Below are positions 43,754 to 54,871 of a stretch of DNA of 64,000 nt, piece by piece. How positions within the stretch are numbered: the stretch's first letter is position 1; each line of letters starts with the position of its first letter. The notes under the pieces were generated by a model. That model had not been told where the DNA came from, searched no databases, and saw only the letters and a program-made list of their open reading frames with translations. Source of the stretch: Facklamia sp. 7083-14-GEN3 (GTDB taxonomy: Bacteria > Bacillota > Bacilli > Lactobacillales > Aerococcaceae); the NCBI RefSeq assembly GCF_024742075.1, contig NZ_JANSGD010000001.1, positions 248,001 through 312,000 on the forward strand. Reading direction: 5' to 3'. The position numbers and the translations under genes were made by a program.

Positions 43754-44365
43754 ATGGCAATTAGTGCAGAATTAAGAACAAAGACAGGTACTGGTGCTTC
43801 TAAGCAAGCACGTCGCGAAGGTAAAATCCCAGTAGTTTTATATGGACAAAAATTAGAAGCAACTTCTTTATTAGTTGATCGTCGCGAATTCGAATCACTT
43901 CTAAAAAAAGAAGGATCTAACGCAGTTTTTGATTTAGATTACGATGGTAAAACTCAAAAAGTAATCTTAAAGGACTTTTCTAAAGCAGCATTAAAAGATA
44001 CTTTCTATTCAATTGACTTAGAAGCCATCTCAGCTGATCAAAAGATTATTGTTGAAGTTCCATTAAACATTATTAACGAAGAAACTGTTAAAATTGGTAT
44101 TGTGGAACAAACACTTAATACAGTTGAAATCGAAACTAAACCAGACATTATTCCAAACTCATTTGAAATCGATGTTACTGGAATGGAAATTGGTGATACT
44201 AAGACAATCGCTGACTTGGAAGTTCCAGCAGGCGTTGAAATCTTAGAAGATTCAGACGAAACAATCGTTTCAATTTCTGCTCCAACAGAAGAACCAGCAG
44301 AAGAGGAAGAAACTGAAGCAGTTGAACCTGAAGTTATTGGTGCTAAAGACGAAGAAGAAGAGTAA
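43754..44365 (+). CDS. rplY: Ribosomal protein L25/general stress protein Ctc
   Basis: A 203-residue long-form L25 (TL5/Ctc), binding 5S rRNA. The N-terminal L25 domain (1-90, AELRTKTGTGASKQARREGKIPVVLYG) is followed by the Ctc beta domain and an acidic Glu-rich tail (about 178-203). The ATG follows AAAGGAGCTCTTATAT. It is a single-gene unit closed by the terminator at 44380-44417. In Bacillales this protein is stress-induced; the control here is unknown. Confidence 0.96.
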   Translation: MAISAELRTKTGTGASKQARREGKIPVVLYGQKLEATSLLVDRREFESLLKKEGSNAVFDLDYDGKTQKVILKDFSKAALKDTFYSIDLEAISADQKIIVEVPLNIINEETVKIGIVEQTLNTVEIETKPDIIPNSFEIDVTGMEIGDTKTIADLEVPAGVEILEDSDETIVSISAPTEEPAEEEETEAVEPEVIGAKDEEEE

Positions 44366-44379
44366 AAAGTTGTATTGTG

Positions 44380-44417
44380 AAGCACTATAAACGCTTGTCG
44401 TTTATGGTGCTTTTTTT
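44380..44417 (+). terminator. Terminator of rplY
   Basis: AAGCAC-T-ATAAACG pairs with CGTTTAT-G-GTGCTT around CTTGT, followed by T7. Confidence 0.9.
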
Positions 44418-44426
44418 AGATAGGAG

Positions 44427-45617
44427 TTGAACAAACTGATCACAAGAGAAGAGGCTGTTAGAGTCAAATCCATTTTAAAAAAATCTTTGAAAGACTTAGG
44501 AGTGGATAAGATTGGTTTTACGACAGCAGAACCTTTTGACCATTTAGAGGAAAGTTTAAGAGAGCAAAAGGTGAAAGGGCATACCACTGGTTTCGAACAT
44601 CCTATCATTGAAGAGAGAATCTATCCTGAAAAAATCTTTGAAAGAGCGCAATCAATTATTTCGATTGCTTTGGCTTATCCTAGCAAATTTAAAAATGAAC
44701 CAGCTTCTAATAAAGAAGAACGACGAGGTAATTTTGCTCGTGCCTCATGGGGGGAAGATTACCATCATATTTTATCAGAACGTATGCAAAGGGTTATTCA
44801 ACTCATCCAAGCAGAAATTCCTAATGCTCGTTTCAAACCGATGGTTGATACTGGGGAATTGATCGATGTGGTGGTGGCTGAAAGAGCCGGACTGGGATTT
44901 ATCGGTCGAAATGGTTTGTTAGTGACTAAAGAATTTGGTAGTTTCGTTTATTTAGGCGAAATTATTACGAATATTCCTTTTGAACCAGACCAAAAAGTTT
45001 CCTATGGTTGTGGAGATTGTTATCGTTGTGTGACGGCCTGCCCCACTCAAGCTCTTTTAGGTAATGGTAAGATGAATGCGCAGAAATGTTTATCTTACCA
45101 GACTCAAACCAAGGGGCATTTAGCTGAAGAATATCGCCGTAAAATTACTCATGTAATTTATGGTTGTGATATCTGTCAGATTGCTTGCCCTTATAATAAA
45201 GGAATCGATTTTCATCATCATCCAGAAATGGAGCCTATCCAAGATGAAGTAAAGCCTATTTTAAAGAATATGCTATCACTTAGTAACAAAGAGTTCAGAC
45301 AACAGTTCGGGCACCTTGCGGGTTCTTGGCGAGGTAAGAAACCCTTACAAAGAAATGCCATTATTTCCTTAGCTAATTATCGGGATCGAAGTGCCTTACC
45401 ACACTTACTGGAGTTAATTGAAAAAGATCCTCGACCGGTCATTCGAGCAACTGCTGCCTATGCTGTAAGTGTGATTCAAAGAGATAAAAATCAAGCCATG
45501 ATTACTTTAATAGATCAACAATTAAAAAAAGAGACGGAAGTAGAAACCATTGAAGAAATGGAAAAAGCTATTAAACGTCTTAAAAATAAAAAAGAACTAA
45601 AGTCTAAAAGGAGGTAA
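44427..45617 (+). CDS. queG: Epoxyqueuosine reductase
   Basis: Last step of queuosine synthesis: cobalamin-dependent reduction of epoxyqueuosine in tRNA. The 396 residues hold the cobalamin-binding N-terminal half, two 4Fe-4S motifs ([16 protein letters not shown] and [11 protein letters not shown]) and HEAT-like repeats at the C-terminus ([18 protein letters not shown]). The start is doubtful: AGGAG at 44422-44426 touches the TTG at 44427, leaving no spacer, whereas a CTG at 44436 would be 9 bases away. I keep TTG in the coordinates; the true protein may begin at CTG (Leu-Ile-Thr-Arg). It is followed after 3 bases by trmL. Confidence 0.93.
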   Translation: MNKLITREEAVRVKSILKKSLKDLGVDKIGFTTAEPFDHLEESLREQKVKGHTTGFEHPIIEERIYPEKIFERAQSIISIALAYPSKFKNEPASNKEERRGNFARASWGEDYHHILSERMQRVIQLIQAEIPNARFKPMVDTGELIDVVVAERAGLGFIGRNGLLVTKEFGSFVYLGEIITNIPFEPDQKVSYGCGDCYRCVTACPTQALLGNGKMNAQKCLSYQTQTKGHLAEEYRRKITHVIYGCDICQIACPYNKGIDFHHHPEMEPIQDEVKPILKNMLSLSNKEFRQQFGHLAGSWRGKKPLQRNAIISLANYRDRSALPHLLELIEKDPRPVIRATAAYAVSVIQRDKNQAMITLIDQQLKKETEVETIEEMEKAIKRLKNKKELKSKRR

Positions 45618-45620
45618 ACT

Positions 45621-46148
45621 ATGAAAAATCATATCGTACTTTATGAACCCGTAATGCCAGCTAATACCGGTAATATATCAAGAAGTTGTGCGGGAACAAA
45701 TACTAGTTTACATTTGATTGAACCATTAGGTTTTTCTACTGACGATAAAATGCTTAAACGGGCGGGATTAGATTACTGGGAGCATGTCGACATTACCTAT
45801 CATGAAAGTTTACCAGCCTTCATGGAGTTCTTAGACAATCGTAGACTTTATTTGATTTCTAAATTTGCACCACGAGTTTATAGTGAGGCTAATCTAGCAG
45901 ATTCCGCCATTGATGAGCAGTTTTTTATCTTTGGTAAAGAAACGACTGGTCTTCCTGAAGATTTCATGCAAGCTCATAAAGAACAATCTTTAAGAATTCC
46001 TATGAACGATCAGCATATTCGCTCCTTAAATTTATCCAATACAGCGAATATTATTATCTATGAAGCTTTAAGACAGCAGAACTTTGAAGGGTTGGAAGCT
46101 ATTCATCACTATCGCGATACTGAAAAGGCTCAAAGATTAAAATGGTAA
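45621..46148 (+). CDS. trmL: tRNA (cytidine/uridine-34 2'-O)-methyltransferase
   Basis: A SPOUT-class methyltransferase acting on the wobble base of tRNA-Leu. The 175 residues show the N-terminal YEPVMPANTGNISRSCAGT, LIEPLGF, and the trefoil-knot SAM site IFGKETTGLPEDF with IPMNDQHIRSLNLSNTANII. The ATG follows AAAGGAGGTAAACT, which lies at the end of queG. The pairing of two wobble-modification genes (queG and trmL) in one operon is sensible. The next transcript, serS, has its own promoter. Confidence 0.95.
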   Translation: MKNHIVLYEPVMPANTGNISRSCAGTNTSLHLIEPLGFSTDDKMLKRAGLDYWEHVDITYHESLPAFMEFLDNRRLYLISKFAPRVYSEANLADSAIDEQFFIFGKETTGLPEDFMQAHKEQSLRIPMNDQHIRSLNLSNTANIIIYEALRQQNFEGLEAIHHYRDTEKAQRLKW

Positions 46149-46152
46149 TAGC

Positions 46153-47740
<1,588 letters not shown>

Positions 47741-47749
47741 ATTTAAACA

Positions 47750-47789
47750 AAATAAATCAGGTTCTATTTAAATAGAACCTGATTTATTT
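47750..47789. terminator. Bidirectional terminator between serS and uppP
   Basis: A 20-base perfect inverted repeat pair (47750-47769 with 47770-47789), about 18 bp of stem with a four-base loop, between convergent genes; the T-rich right arm completes it. Confidence 0.85.
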
Positions 47790-47802
47790 AATGAGTCAAT
47801 TA

Positions 47803-48636
47803 TTATTTAAATAAATAATATAGGATGACAATCGCACCTAAAATAATACGATAATATCCAAACGCTTTAAAATCATTGGTCCGGATAAATTTCAGAAGAG
47901 AACGAATTACAACTAGGGAAACGATAAAAGCAACAAACATACCTACCAAGAGGTAAATAAGTTCAGCGGTTGTAAAAACGAAACCAAAATCTCTTAATTT
48001 AACTAACGAGGCTCCAAACATAACAGGCATCGACATAAAGAAAGAAAACTCAGTCGCAACAGTTCTTTCCATTCCTAATAAAAGCCCACCAAGAATTGTT
48101 GAACCAGAACGAGAAGTTCCTGGAATTAGTGATAAAGCCTGAAAAAGCCCCGTCTTGAAAGCAGTAGGAAAAGATATTTTTTTAAGGGTATTAACTTGTT
48201 TAGCATGACGAGCCGGCTTTCTATTTTCAATCCATAAGAAAGCAAAACCATATAGAATTAAGGCCGTAGCAACCACATAGGGCGTATTAAAATACTCTTC
48301 CATGTAATCATTGATTAATAAGCCTAAAATCCCTGCTGGGAGGGTTGCAAATACAACCTTGAACCAAATGACCCAAATATTTTTTCTTTCTTGATTAGAC
48401 TTCTTGAAATCTAAAGGGTTTAGTTTATTAAAGTAGAGTACGACTACAGCTAAAATTGAACCGAATTGAACAACGGTTCGAAACATTTCAATGAAACTTG
48501 GGTTTAAATTTAATTGGATAAATTCTTCAACTAAAATTAAGTGACCTGTTGAAGAAATAGGTAACCATTCTGTAATTCCTTGAACAATACTTAAGAAAAT
48601 GATTTTTAACAATTCAATCCACTCTAAATCTTGCAC
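47803..48636 (-). CDS. uppP: Undecaprenyl-diphosphate phosphatase
   Basis: A 277-residue membrane phosphatase (BacA/UppP) making undecaprenyl phosphate, the lipid carrier for cell wall precursors. The two signature motifs are present: ITEWLPISSTGHLILVEEF and IPGTSRSGSTILGGLLLGM; about eight transmembrane segments. The DUF368 protein at 22067 may return the product to the inner leaflet. Transcribed alone, leftward. Confidence 0.96.
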   Translation of the reverse strand: MQDLEWIELLKIIFLSIVQGITEWLPISSTGHLILVEEFIQLNLNPSFIEMFRTVVQFGSILAVVVLYFNKLNPLDFKKSNQERKNIWVIWFKVVFATLPAGILGLLINDYMEEYFNTPYVVATALILYGFAFLWIENRKPARHAKQVNTLKKISFPTAFKTGLFQALSLIPGTSRSGSTILGGLLLGMERTVATEFSFFMSMPVMFGASLVKLRDFGFVFTTAELIYLLVGMFVAFIVSLVVIRSLLKFIRTNDFKAFGYYRIILGAIVILYYLFK

Positions 48637-48767
48637 TATTTTTCACCTCATTATCTTTTTCTAGCTTATTATAGCTAACAAATAAATAATTGTCACTAAG
48701 TGGTAAGTTCTTAAAATAGGAGTCTTTGAAAAAATATGTTAAAATAAGTTAAAAGAGGAGGGATAAA

Positions 48768-49253
48768 ATGTTTGGATTATTTAAGAAAAAAGCTAAAAAA
48801 ATTACCTTGCATGCTGTCTGTGAGGGTCAACTAATTCCTTTAGAAGAAGTAAATGATCAAGTTTTTTCTCAGAAAATGATGGGAGACGGTTATGCTATTA
48901 AACCGAGCCAATCAACTATCTACTCACCAGTGGAGGGGAAATTAATGAATGTTTTCCCGACTAAACATGCTATGGGTATAAAAACAGAGAATCTAGAATT
49001 ATTGCTTCATATGGGTTTAGATACAGTTGAATTAGATGGCAGACCATTTAATACGCTTGTTAATGAAGGCGATAATTTGACGCCATCTACTGCCGTTTCA
49101 GAAGTTGATTATAAAGAAATAGAAACTGCAGGTAAAGATAACGTGATGTTGGTTATTTTTGTGAATGGTTCAGAAGTCATCGATGAGTTTAAGATTACAG
49201 CAAGTGGATCCGTCACTAAAGGACAAGAAATTGGGTATGTTACTTTAAGATAG
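48768..49253 (+). CDS. crr: PTS glucose-type EIIA protein
   Basis: A 161-residue free-standing EIIA of the glucose family. The active His is in ELLLHMGLDTVEL (about residue 83); the other His is in PTKHAMGIKT. Because the EIICB at 10237 has no EIIA domain, this protein is the natural phospho-donor for it and perhaps for other glucose-family permeases. The N-terminus has FGLFKKKAKK, a short basic amphipathic stretch. The ATG follows AGAGGAGGGATAAA. It is monocistronic with the terminator at 49260-49299. Confidence 0.93.
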   Translation: MFGLFKKKAKKITLHAVCEGQLIPLEEVNDQVFSQKMMGDGYAIKPSQSTIYSPVEGKLMNVFPTKHAMGIKTENLELLLHMGLDTVELDGRPFNTLVNEGDNLTPSTAVSEVDYKEIETAGKDNVMLVIFVNGSEVIDEFKITASGSVTKGQEIGYVTLR

Positions 49254-49259
49254 AAAGTA

Positions 49260-49299
49260 AAAATGATTAGCTAATTCGCATGAATTGGCTAATCATTTT
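49260..49299 (+). terminator. Terminator of the EIIA gene
   Basis: AAAATGATTAGC-TAATT pairs with AATT-GGCTAATCATTTT around a six-base loop; the stem ends in T4. A second inverted repeat, ATCACATCAA/TTGATGTGAT (49326-49353), lies between it and the convergent lactonase gene and may end that one. Confidence 0.8.
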
Positions 49300-49353
49300 A
49301 GCTTTTAAAAATTTACAAACTAGTCATCACATCAATGTATCATTTGATGTGAT

Positions 49354-50394
49354 TTATGTATTAGGTATTCCCAATATACAAACACATTCAGGAGCATAAG
49401 TGTCTTTGTTGATAAAGGATAGCTTTCCACTTTTTGAGTCCCTTTTAAACAAGGAAAGGTTATCAGAATCTTGATGAGCCGCTATTAGATAGTGTTCATC
49501 TAGCGACAAACAAAAATCTCTCGGAACTTTTCCGTATGATGAAATATCTTGTAGATGTGTTAGCTTACCGCTAGTTTGATCCACTCTAAAGAGGGTGATT
49601 TGATCTTGATAACGTGTAGAAACATATAAAAAATTACCATCGTTTGATATTTTAATTGCAGCTCCAGAGGCTTTGGGATGACTATCAGGTGAAATGTTAG
49701 AATAGCTATCAATGATTTCTAAGTGACCATTTTTCTTTAAGTGGCATAAAATTGTAGTATTATTAAGTTCACCAATAATGTAAACAAACTTCTGATTAGG
49801 ATGAATTTCTAAATGTCGAGGACCTGTCCCTGCAGGCACACTTATAGTTTGTTCAAGATGGGCGATGGAACCATTTTCAGCTAAAGAATATACATAAACT
49901 TTATCACTACCTAAATCACAAACGTAAAGGAATTCATCTTGATTAAAGGCAGAAGCAAAGTGGATGCGAGACTGAGTTTGATTGGGATGAACGGATGAAC
50001 CTTCATGAGTAATAGTCTGTAAATGTTTAATTTCATCATCATTGAATTTATAAATTTCGATCGTACCTTCATGGTAGTTGGATAGGTAGAGCGCTTTTTT
50101 AGAATCTAAATAGAAAAGATGACATCCAGCTGCTTGGGTGTGATAAAAATAATCTTTTTTTATCCAAGTATCATTATTATTTTTTTTGTATACGGCGACT
50201 CCTGAAAAAGGTTCTTCTTTTTCAATTGTAAATAAATAGTGATTATCTTTTGAGAGGGCAAGGTAAGTAGGGTTTTGAATATTATCAATTAACTCTCTTT
50301 CAGTAAAAGTTTCTGCTTGAGAATTAAAGGTGATCGACGATAATCCTTGGTTGATTCGACGGGTATAACCACCTAAAAAATAATTTTCTTTCAT
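49354..50394 (-). CDS. Lactonase family beta-propeller protein (6-phosphogluconolactonase-like)
   Basis: A 346-residue seven-bladed propeller of the Pgl/YkgB family, many of which hydrolyse 6-phosphogluconolactone in the pentose phosphate pathway. Marks are FLGGYTRRINQG at the start, HPNQTQSRIHFA, VPAGTGPRHLEIHPNQKFVYIIGE, SNDGNFLYVSTRYQD and GKVPRDFCLSLDEHYL. I use the ATG at 50394 (MKENYFLGG) with AAAGGAGTC upstream; the earlier ATG at 50418 is untranslated. Monocistronic. The family is broad, so a different lactone or dehydrogenase partner is possible. Confidence 0.88.
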   Translation of the reverse strand: MKENYFLGGYTRRINQGLSSITFNSQAETFTERELIDNIQNPTYLALSKDNHYLFTIEKEEPFSGVAVYKKNNNDTWIKKDYFYHTQAAGCHLFYLDSKKALYLSNYHEGTIEIYKFNDDEIKHLQTITHEGSSVHPNQTQSRIHFASAFNQDEFLYVCDLGSDKVYVYSLAENGSIAHLEQTISVPAGTGPRHLEIHPNQKFVYIIGELNNTTILCHLKKNGHLEIIDSYSNISPDSHPKASGAAIKISNDGNFLYVSTRYQDQITLFRVDQTSGKLTHLQDISSYGKVPRDFCLSLDEHYLIAAHQDSDNLSLFKRDSKSGKLSFINKDTYAPECVCILGIPNT

Positions 50395-50515
50395 AAGATT
50401 GACTCCTTTCTTGTTCAAAAGTATTATAACATAAGGGTAGATTTTTATAATATTCCAGTCGTTCTATTTGTACTTATGATATGATTAAAACAAATTTATT
50501 AAGGATAGGAGGGGA

Positions 50516-51787
50516 ATGATGCGTAAATTGAATCAGTTTTTATTTAAATCAGAATTTTTAAATGATCGCAATGTCATTCGATTATTAAAATTTATTCTAA
50601 TTGTATTGGCAATATATGCTTTTACACAAATTGCTTATTTATTTCAACCTATCGTTGATTTTATGAATTTCTTTGCTTTCCCTTTTATTGGTACAGGGAT
50701 TATGTATTATTTATTTTCACCGTTAGTGGTAAAACTTTCTAGACGTGGTGTGAATCGTCATTTATCGATTTGGTTAATTTTTATTGGAATATCACTATTA
50801 GTTACTTGGGGTGTAGCCACACTCGTACCGATTGTACAAAGCCAGACTCGCTCATTTATTAACGACTTACCCAAATATGTTGCAGGCATTCAAGATATTT
50901 TTAACAAGCTTCCTTTATTACCTGATTTTAACGAGGTCTTTCCTAATTTGGCTAACCAAGAAGGAAGTGTAGACTTAAACGGTCTCATTCAACAGATTCA
51001 ACCGCTTGTTACGTCGACTTTTGGAGGATTAGGTAGTGTTATCGGGACCGTTTCAACGGTTGTGACGGGGTTGGTTACTATTCCTGTTTTACTTTATTAT
51101 CTTCTGTTGGAAGGCTATAAGTTATTCCCTAAGATACTTTATTATATTCCTGATCGCTATAGAGAGACCTCCAAGACTATGATTTATCAATCTCATTATC
51201 AAATTGGTCAATATATTCGTGGACAAATTATTGTAGCAATTATTGTGGGTATCATTTTTGCTGCTGGATTTTCTATTATAGGTTTAGACTATGCGATTAC
51301 TTTAGGAGTGCTAGCTACTTTTCTAAACGTCATTCCTTATATAGGTTCTGTGATTGCCGCTATTCCCGCTTTAATAATTGGTTTAATTGCCTCTCCTTTC
51401 ATGTTTATAAAAGTTTTACTGGTTTTAGGAGTAGAGGCTTTAGTTGAAGGAAGGCTTATACAACCACAAATTTTGAGCTCGAATTTAAAAATACACCCAG
51501 TTACAATTTTAATCGTTCTGTTAGGAGCTGGGCGTATATTCGGTGTAACGGGAGTAATTTTAGGTGTTCCTGCTTTTGCAGTATTAAAAGTGATTGTAAC
51601 GGAACTCTATCGTATTTATCGTAAGCATTCCGATTTATATGGGGATCATTTAATTAATAATACAGACAAACAGACGCTCTCGAAAGAAAGCTTAATTGAC
51701 ATGAACCTAATAGAAGATGGGCAAGATGGTTTTGCCGCAGAAGATCAAGTTGATAAATTACTAAACTCCAATCAATTATTAAAATAA
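50516..51787 (+). CDS. AI-2E family transporter
   Basis: A 423-residue membrane protein with about eight transmembrane segments and an extracellular region (about 110-165). Family marks are YLLLEGYKLFPKILYYIP, GQYIRGQIIVAIIVGI and GVEALVEGRLIQPQIL near the end of the core. Members are annotated as AI-2 exporters or sodium-linked antiporters; the substrate is not predictable here. The C-terminal 60 residues are hydrophilic. The ATG follows GATAGGAGGGGA. The next gene follows after about 130 bases. Confidence 0.88.
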   Translation: MMRKLNQFLFKSEFLNDRNVIRLLKFILIVLAIYAFTQIAYLFQPIVDFMNFFAFPFIGTGIMYYLFSPLVVKLSRRGVNRHLSIWLIFIGISLLVTWGVATLVPIVQSQTRSFINDLPKYVAGIQDIFNKLPLLPDFNEVFPNLANQEGSVDLNGLIQQIQPLVTSTFGGLGSVIGTVSTVVTGLVTIPVLLYYLLLEGYKLFPKILYYIPDRYRETSKTMIYQSHYQIGQYIRGQIIVAIIVGIIFAAGFSIIGLDYAITLGVLATFLNVIPYIGSVIAAIPALIIGLIASPFMFIKVLLVLGVEALVEGRLIQPQILSSNLKIHPVTILIVLLGAGRIFGVTGVILGVPAFAVLKVIVTELYRIYRKHSDLYGDHLINNTDKQTLSKESLIDMNLIEDGQDGFAAEDQVDKLLNSNQLLK

Positions 51788-51920
51788 AGTTATTTCGCCT
51801 CTTTTTATGGAAATATCTGTTAGATAACTTTATAATATTAATTAACAAGGCGTAAAAGTGCGTCAAAAAAGCAAGAGTATCCTTTGGATGCTCTTAATTT
51901 TATGTGAAGGATTTGTTATA

Positions 51921-52607
51921 ATGGGTGTAATTATTAACGGTATCGTAATTGTTATATGTAGTTTAATTGGTATGGGTCTAAAAGCAGGAATACCTGTTAA
52001 AATTCATGAACGATTGATGCATGGTATTGCTTTATGTGTGCTTGCTATTGGAATTGATGGCACCTTAGCTGGTGAAAATACGATTGTTATGATTTTATCA
52101 GTTGTTGTAGGAGCGATGATCGGAGAATCAATCGATATTGATCATAAAGTAACCTATGGAATTTCTTTGATTGAAAAGAAATTTTCAAAACCGGGTGTTG
52201 ATAGTCAATTGGGACAAGGCTTTATATCAGCAGCGATGATCTTTTGTATCGGTTCAATGTCGATTTTAGGTTCTTTAGAAAGTGGATTAACGGGTGATAA
52301 TACCACTCTTTATACCAAGTCTATCCTAGATGGTATTACTGCGATTCTATTGAGTTCGTCTTTAGGGGCGGGTGTTTTGCTTTCGTCAATTCCAGTTGTA
52401 ATTATACAAGGCACATTAGTAATTCTATCAGGGTTTTTAGCACCTATCTTATCTGAAGCTGTAGTGAATGAAATCATTGCTGTAGGATCTTTACTACTTA
52501 TTGGATTGGCTTTGAATATTTTAAATATCACTGAGTTAAAGATTTTAAACTATACACCTGCAATCTTTTTACCACCTATCTTCTTGACGCTATTATCCTT
52601 ATTCTAA
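51921..52607 (+). CDS. DUF554 family membrane protein
   Basis: A protein of about 228 residues with about seven transmembrane segments, typical of DUF554 (YdfK/YqgA-type). Family marks: GVIINGIVIVICSLIGMGLKAG at the start, GESIDIDHKVTYG, GQGFISAAMIFCIGSMSILG and PVVIIQGTLVILSG. I choose ATG 51921 because the family begins this way and GAAGGA sits upstream; a GTG at 51858 would add 21 residues. Function unknown. Confidence 0.85.
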   Translation: MGVIINGIVIVICSLIGMGLKAGIPVKIHERLMHGIALCVLAIGIDGTLAGENTIVMILSVVVGAMIGESIDIDHKVTYGISLIEKKFSKPGVDSQLGQGFISAAMIFCIGSMSILGSLESGLTGDNTTLYTKSILDGITAILLSSSLGAGVLLSSIPVVIIQGTLVILSGFLAPILSEAVVNEIIAVGSLLLIGLALNILNITELKILNYTPAIFLPPIFLTLLSLF

Positions 52608-52635
52608 CTAAAATTAATTTATGGAGGTTATTTAT

Positions 52636-53250
52636 ATGAAAAAAATTGTCGGTATTGTGGGCAATAATTCCACTGAGTCTACTAATCGTAAGTTGTTACA
52701 ATATATTCAAAAACATTTTCAATCTAAAGCGGATATAGAATTGATTGAAATTCGAGACCTTCCTATGTTTAATAAACCATCAGATGGTAAATTACCATCT
52801 GTTATCCTTGAAATGTCTGAAAAAATTGAGGCAGCAGATGGAGTGATTATTTCAACAGCAGAGTATGATCATTCAATTACTTCTGCGTTGACCAACGCAT
52901 TGTCGTGGTTATCTTTTAATAATTTTCCATTTGTAGATAAGCCGGTAATGATTATTGGCGCTTCATATGGTCTTTTAGGTGCTTCAAGAGCGCAACAGCA
53001 TTTGCGTGCAATTATGAATGCGCCAGTAATTCGTGCTATGGTGATGCCTGGATGTGAATTTATGATGGGTCATTCTAAAGAAGCTTTTGATGAAAAGGGT
53101 GAGCTTGTTTTTCCAGATAAAGTGCAACAACTAGAAGCTTATTTTAGTGACTTTTTGCAGTTCATAAATGTTTCCGAGTTAATACAAGATAGACATGCTT
53201 CAAATGTGAATGAAGCGATGAAGTTTTATCGTGAGCAGTTCGAGAAATAA
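52636..53250 (+). CDS. NADPH-dependent FMN reductase family protein
   Basis: A 204-residue flavodoxin-like protein: phosphate loop GIVGNNSTESTNRKLLQY, then GVIISTAEYDHSITSALTNALSWLSF for FMN and GASYGLLGASRAQQHLR. The ATG 52636 follows TGGAGGTTATTT; an ATG at 52621 is untranslated. A close paralogue follows after 13 bases. The pair may form a hetero-oligomer. Related proteins reduce quinones, azo dyes or flavins. Substrate unknown. Confidence 0.87.
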   Translation: MKKIVGIVGNNSTESTNRKLLQYIQKHFQSKADIELIEIRDLPMFNKPSDGKLPSVILEMSEKIEAADGVIISTAEYDHSITSALTNALSWLSFNNFPFVDKPVMIIGASYGLLGASRAQQHLRAIMNAPVIRAMVMPGCEFMMGHSKEAFDEKGELVFPDKVQQLEAYFSDFLQFINVSELIQDRHASNVNEAMKFYREQFEK

Positions 53251-53263
53251 CAGGAGGTATAAT

Positions 53264-53851
53264 ATGAAATTAGTAGGAATTGTAGGCTCAAACGCAACGT
53301 TTTCTTATAATCGTTTATTGTTACAATATATCCAACGCCACTTTGCTAACCAATTTGATTTTGAAATTTTAGAAATCGACCAAGTACCAATGTTTGATGC
53401 GAGTCAAGGGCAAGATCAAACCGATCATCCAGCTATTCAGAAGTTATACAAAGCAGTTTCAGAAGCAGACGGGGTAATAATTGCGACACCTGAACACTTA
53501 TATACAGTGCCCGCTGCCTTAAAGTCGACTATCGAATGGTTATCACATAAGGTGACACCCTTTATTGATAAGCCTGTTTATGTGATAGGTGCATCGTATT
53601 TAGATCAAGGAACTTCTAGAGCGCAGTTACATCTTGATCAAATTTTAGTATCTCCCCGTGTAAATGCCTATGTTTTTCCAGGGCACGAGTTTTTATTAGG
53701 TAATGCAAAAGAAAAATTTGATGATAAAGGTGAGATTATTGATCCAAATACCGTTGATTTTCTGGCTCAATGCATCGCTAAATTTGTACGTTATGTAAAA
53801 CTTATTCAAAAACTAGATGATATTCCTGAAAGTCCTATTGAAAGAATATAA
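53264..53851 (+). CDS. NADPH-dependent FMN reductase family protein, tandem paralogue
   Basis: A 195-residue homologue of the preceding protein: GIVGSNATFSYNRLLLQY, GVIIATPEHLYTVPAALKSTIEWLSH and GASYLDQGTSRAQLHLDQ align block for block. ATG 53264 after CAGGAGGTATAAT; an in-frame ATG at 53231 inside the previous gene is not used. It is the last gene of the pair, closed by a 14-bp terminator. Tandem duplication with divergence explains the arrangement. Confidence 0.87.
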   Translation: MKLVGIVGSNATFSYNRLLLQYIQRHFANQFDFEILEIDQVPMFDASQGQDQTDHPAIQKLYKAVSEADGVIIATPEHLYTVPAALKSTIEWLSHKVTPFIDKPVYVIGASYLDQGTSRAQLHLDQILVSPRVNAYVFPGHEFLLGNAKEKFDDKGEIIDPNTVDFLAQCIAKFVRYVKLIQKLDDIPESPIERI

Positions 53852-53890
53852 TTAATTTTAATCAATCAGTTAAATTAACCTAAATTAAAT

Positions 53891-53928
53891 AAAAAAAGGT
53901 GTCGGTACAAATGCCGACACCTTTTTTT
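53891..53928. terminator. Bidirectional terminator before rnhC
   Basis: AAAAAAAGGTGTCGG pairs with CCGACACCTTTTTTT over 15 bp around an 8-base loop; works for both the FMN reductase pair and convergent rnhC. Confidence 0.9.
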
Positions 53929-54871
53929 ATTTTTTCTGGCAGAGTGTTTTGCTTAAATTTTTGGCTTTTTCTGTATTAGCAAAATGAAGTTTAGCAATTT
54001 GATTAAGGCTTTCAATTCCATATCTATCGATTAATTTTGCTGCAAATAGATCAACATTTTTTCCTGCTCCTGAAGGTAGTTTGCTTCCAAAAGGCTCTCC
54101 TAGAGCATGAAGTTTTTTAACAAAGGCATCTCTAGCGATAATAGAAGCACAAGCAACAGATAGATGAATGGATTCGGCCCTTTTAGCGAAATATACATGG
54201 TTTCGATATACTTCCTTTTCACTTTTTAAATGCTGATAATAATTCTTTTCAGGTGTAAATTGATCAATCAATACTCCATCAAGATTATTTTTTTGTTCAA
54301 AAGATAGTTTTTTATACAACTCTTGAATAGTAAAGTTATGTAGTCTGGCTTTAAGTCCGTTTGCATTATATTTTTGGATCATTTGATTGTATTTTTGTGG
54401 ATTAGCAATTGTTAAGTGATAATCAATTGAGTGCATGAGATCAGCTGCAATCCTTCCAATTTCTTGATCAGATAATTTTTTAGAATCTTTAGCACCAAGC
54501 TCTTTGATTAAATCCTGTTTTTCAAAAGGGAGATAAACTGCACAGACAGTTAATGGTCCAAAGTAAGATCCATTTCCCACTTCATCTGATCCGATTATAT
54601 TTTTAAATTGAATATCGGTTGGTAAATGACTGATTGCCTCAGTATTTTTTGAATTGATAAATTGGGATAAATCTTTAGACCATATTCTTGCTTCATCTTC
54701 TGCTGCTTTTCCTTGAAAGAGCACTTTCCCAGATTTATAAGCAGTAATAGTGACATAAGGTAATTTAGCTCTAAAGATGCTATAAGGAACGGGTTTAATT
54801 AGGTGTTTTTGGTACTTTTTTTTCATATCATTGAGAGTTATTTGCTCTACTTTAAGAGTGACACTTTCCAT
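53927..54871 (-). CDS. rnhC: Ribonuclease HIII
   Basis: Cuts the RNA of RNA-DNA hybrids; the usual type in low-GC Firmicutes. The 314 residues have an N-terminal TBP-like substrate-binding domain (1-85) and the catalytic domain with IGSDEVGNGSYFGPLTV (Asp-Glu pair), KDSKKLSDQEI, and SVACASIIARDAFVK with the later Asp. It lies on the opposite strand from zapA-cvpA-mutS2, which is the usual neighbourhood of rnhC in this group. Confidence 0.95.
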   Translation of the reverse strand: MESVTLKVEQITLNDMKKKYQKHLIKPVPYSIFRAKLPYVTITAYKSGKVLFQGKAAEDEARIWSKDLSQFINSKNTEAISHLPTDIQFKNIIGSDEVGNGSYFGPLTVCAVYLPFEKQDLIKELGAKDSKKLSDQEIGRIAADLMHSIDYHLTIANPQKYNQMIQKYNANGLKARLHNFTIQELYKKLSFEQKNNLDGVLIDQFTPEKNYYQHLKSEKEVYRNHVYFAKRAESIHLSVACASIIARDAFVKKLHALGEPFGSKLPSGAGKNVDLFAAKLIDRYGIESLNQIAKLHFANTEKAKNLSKTLCQKK

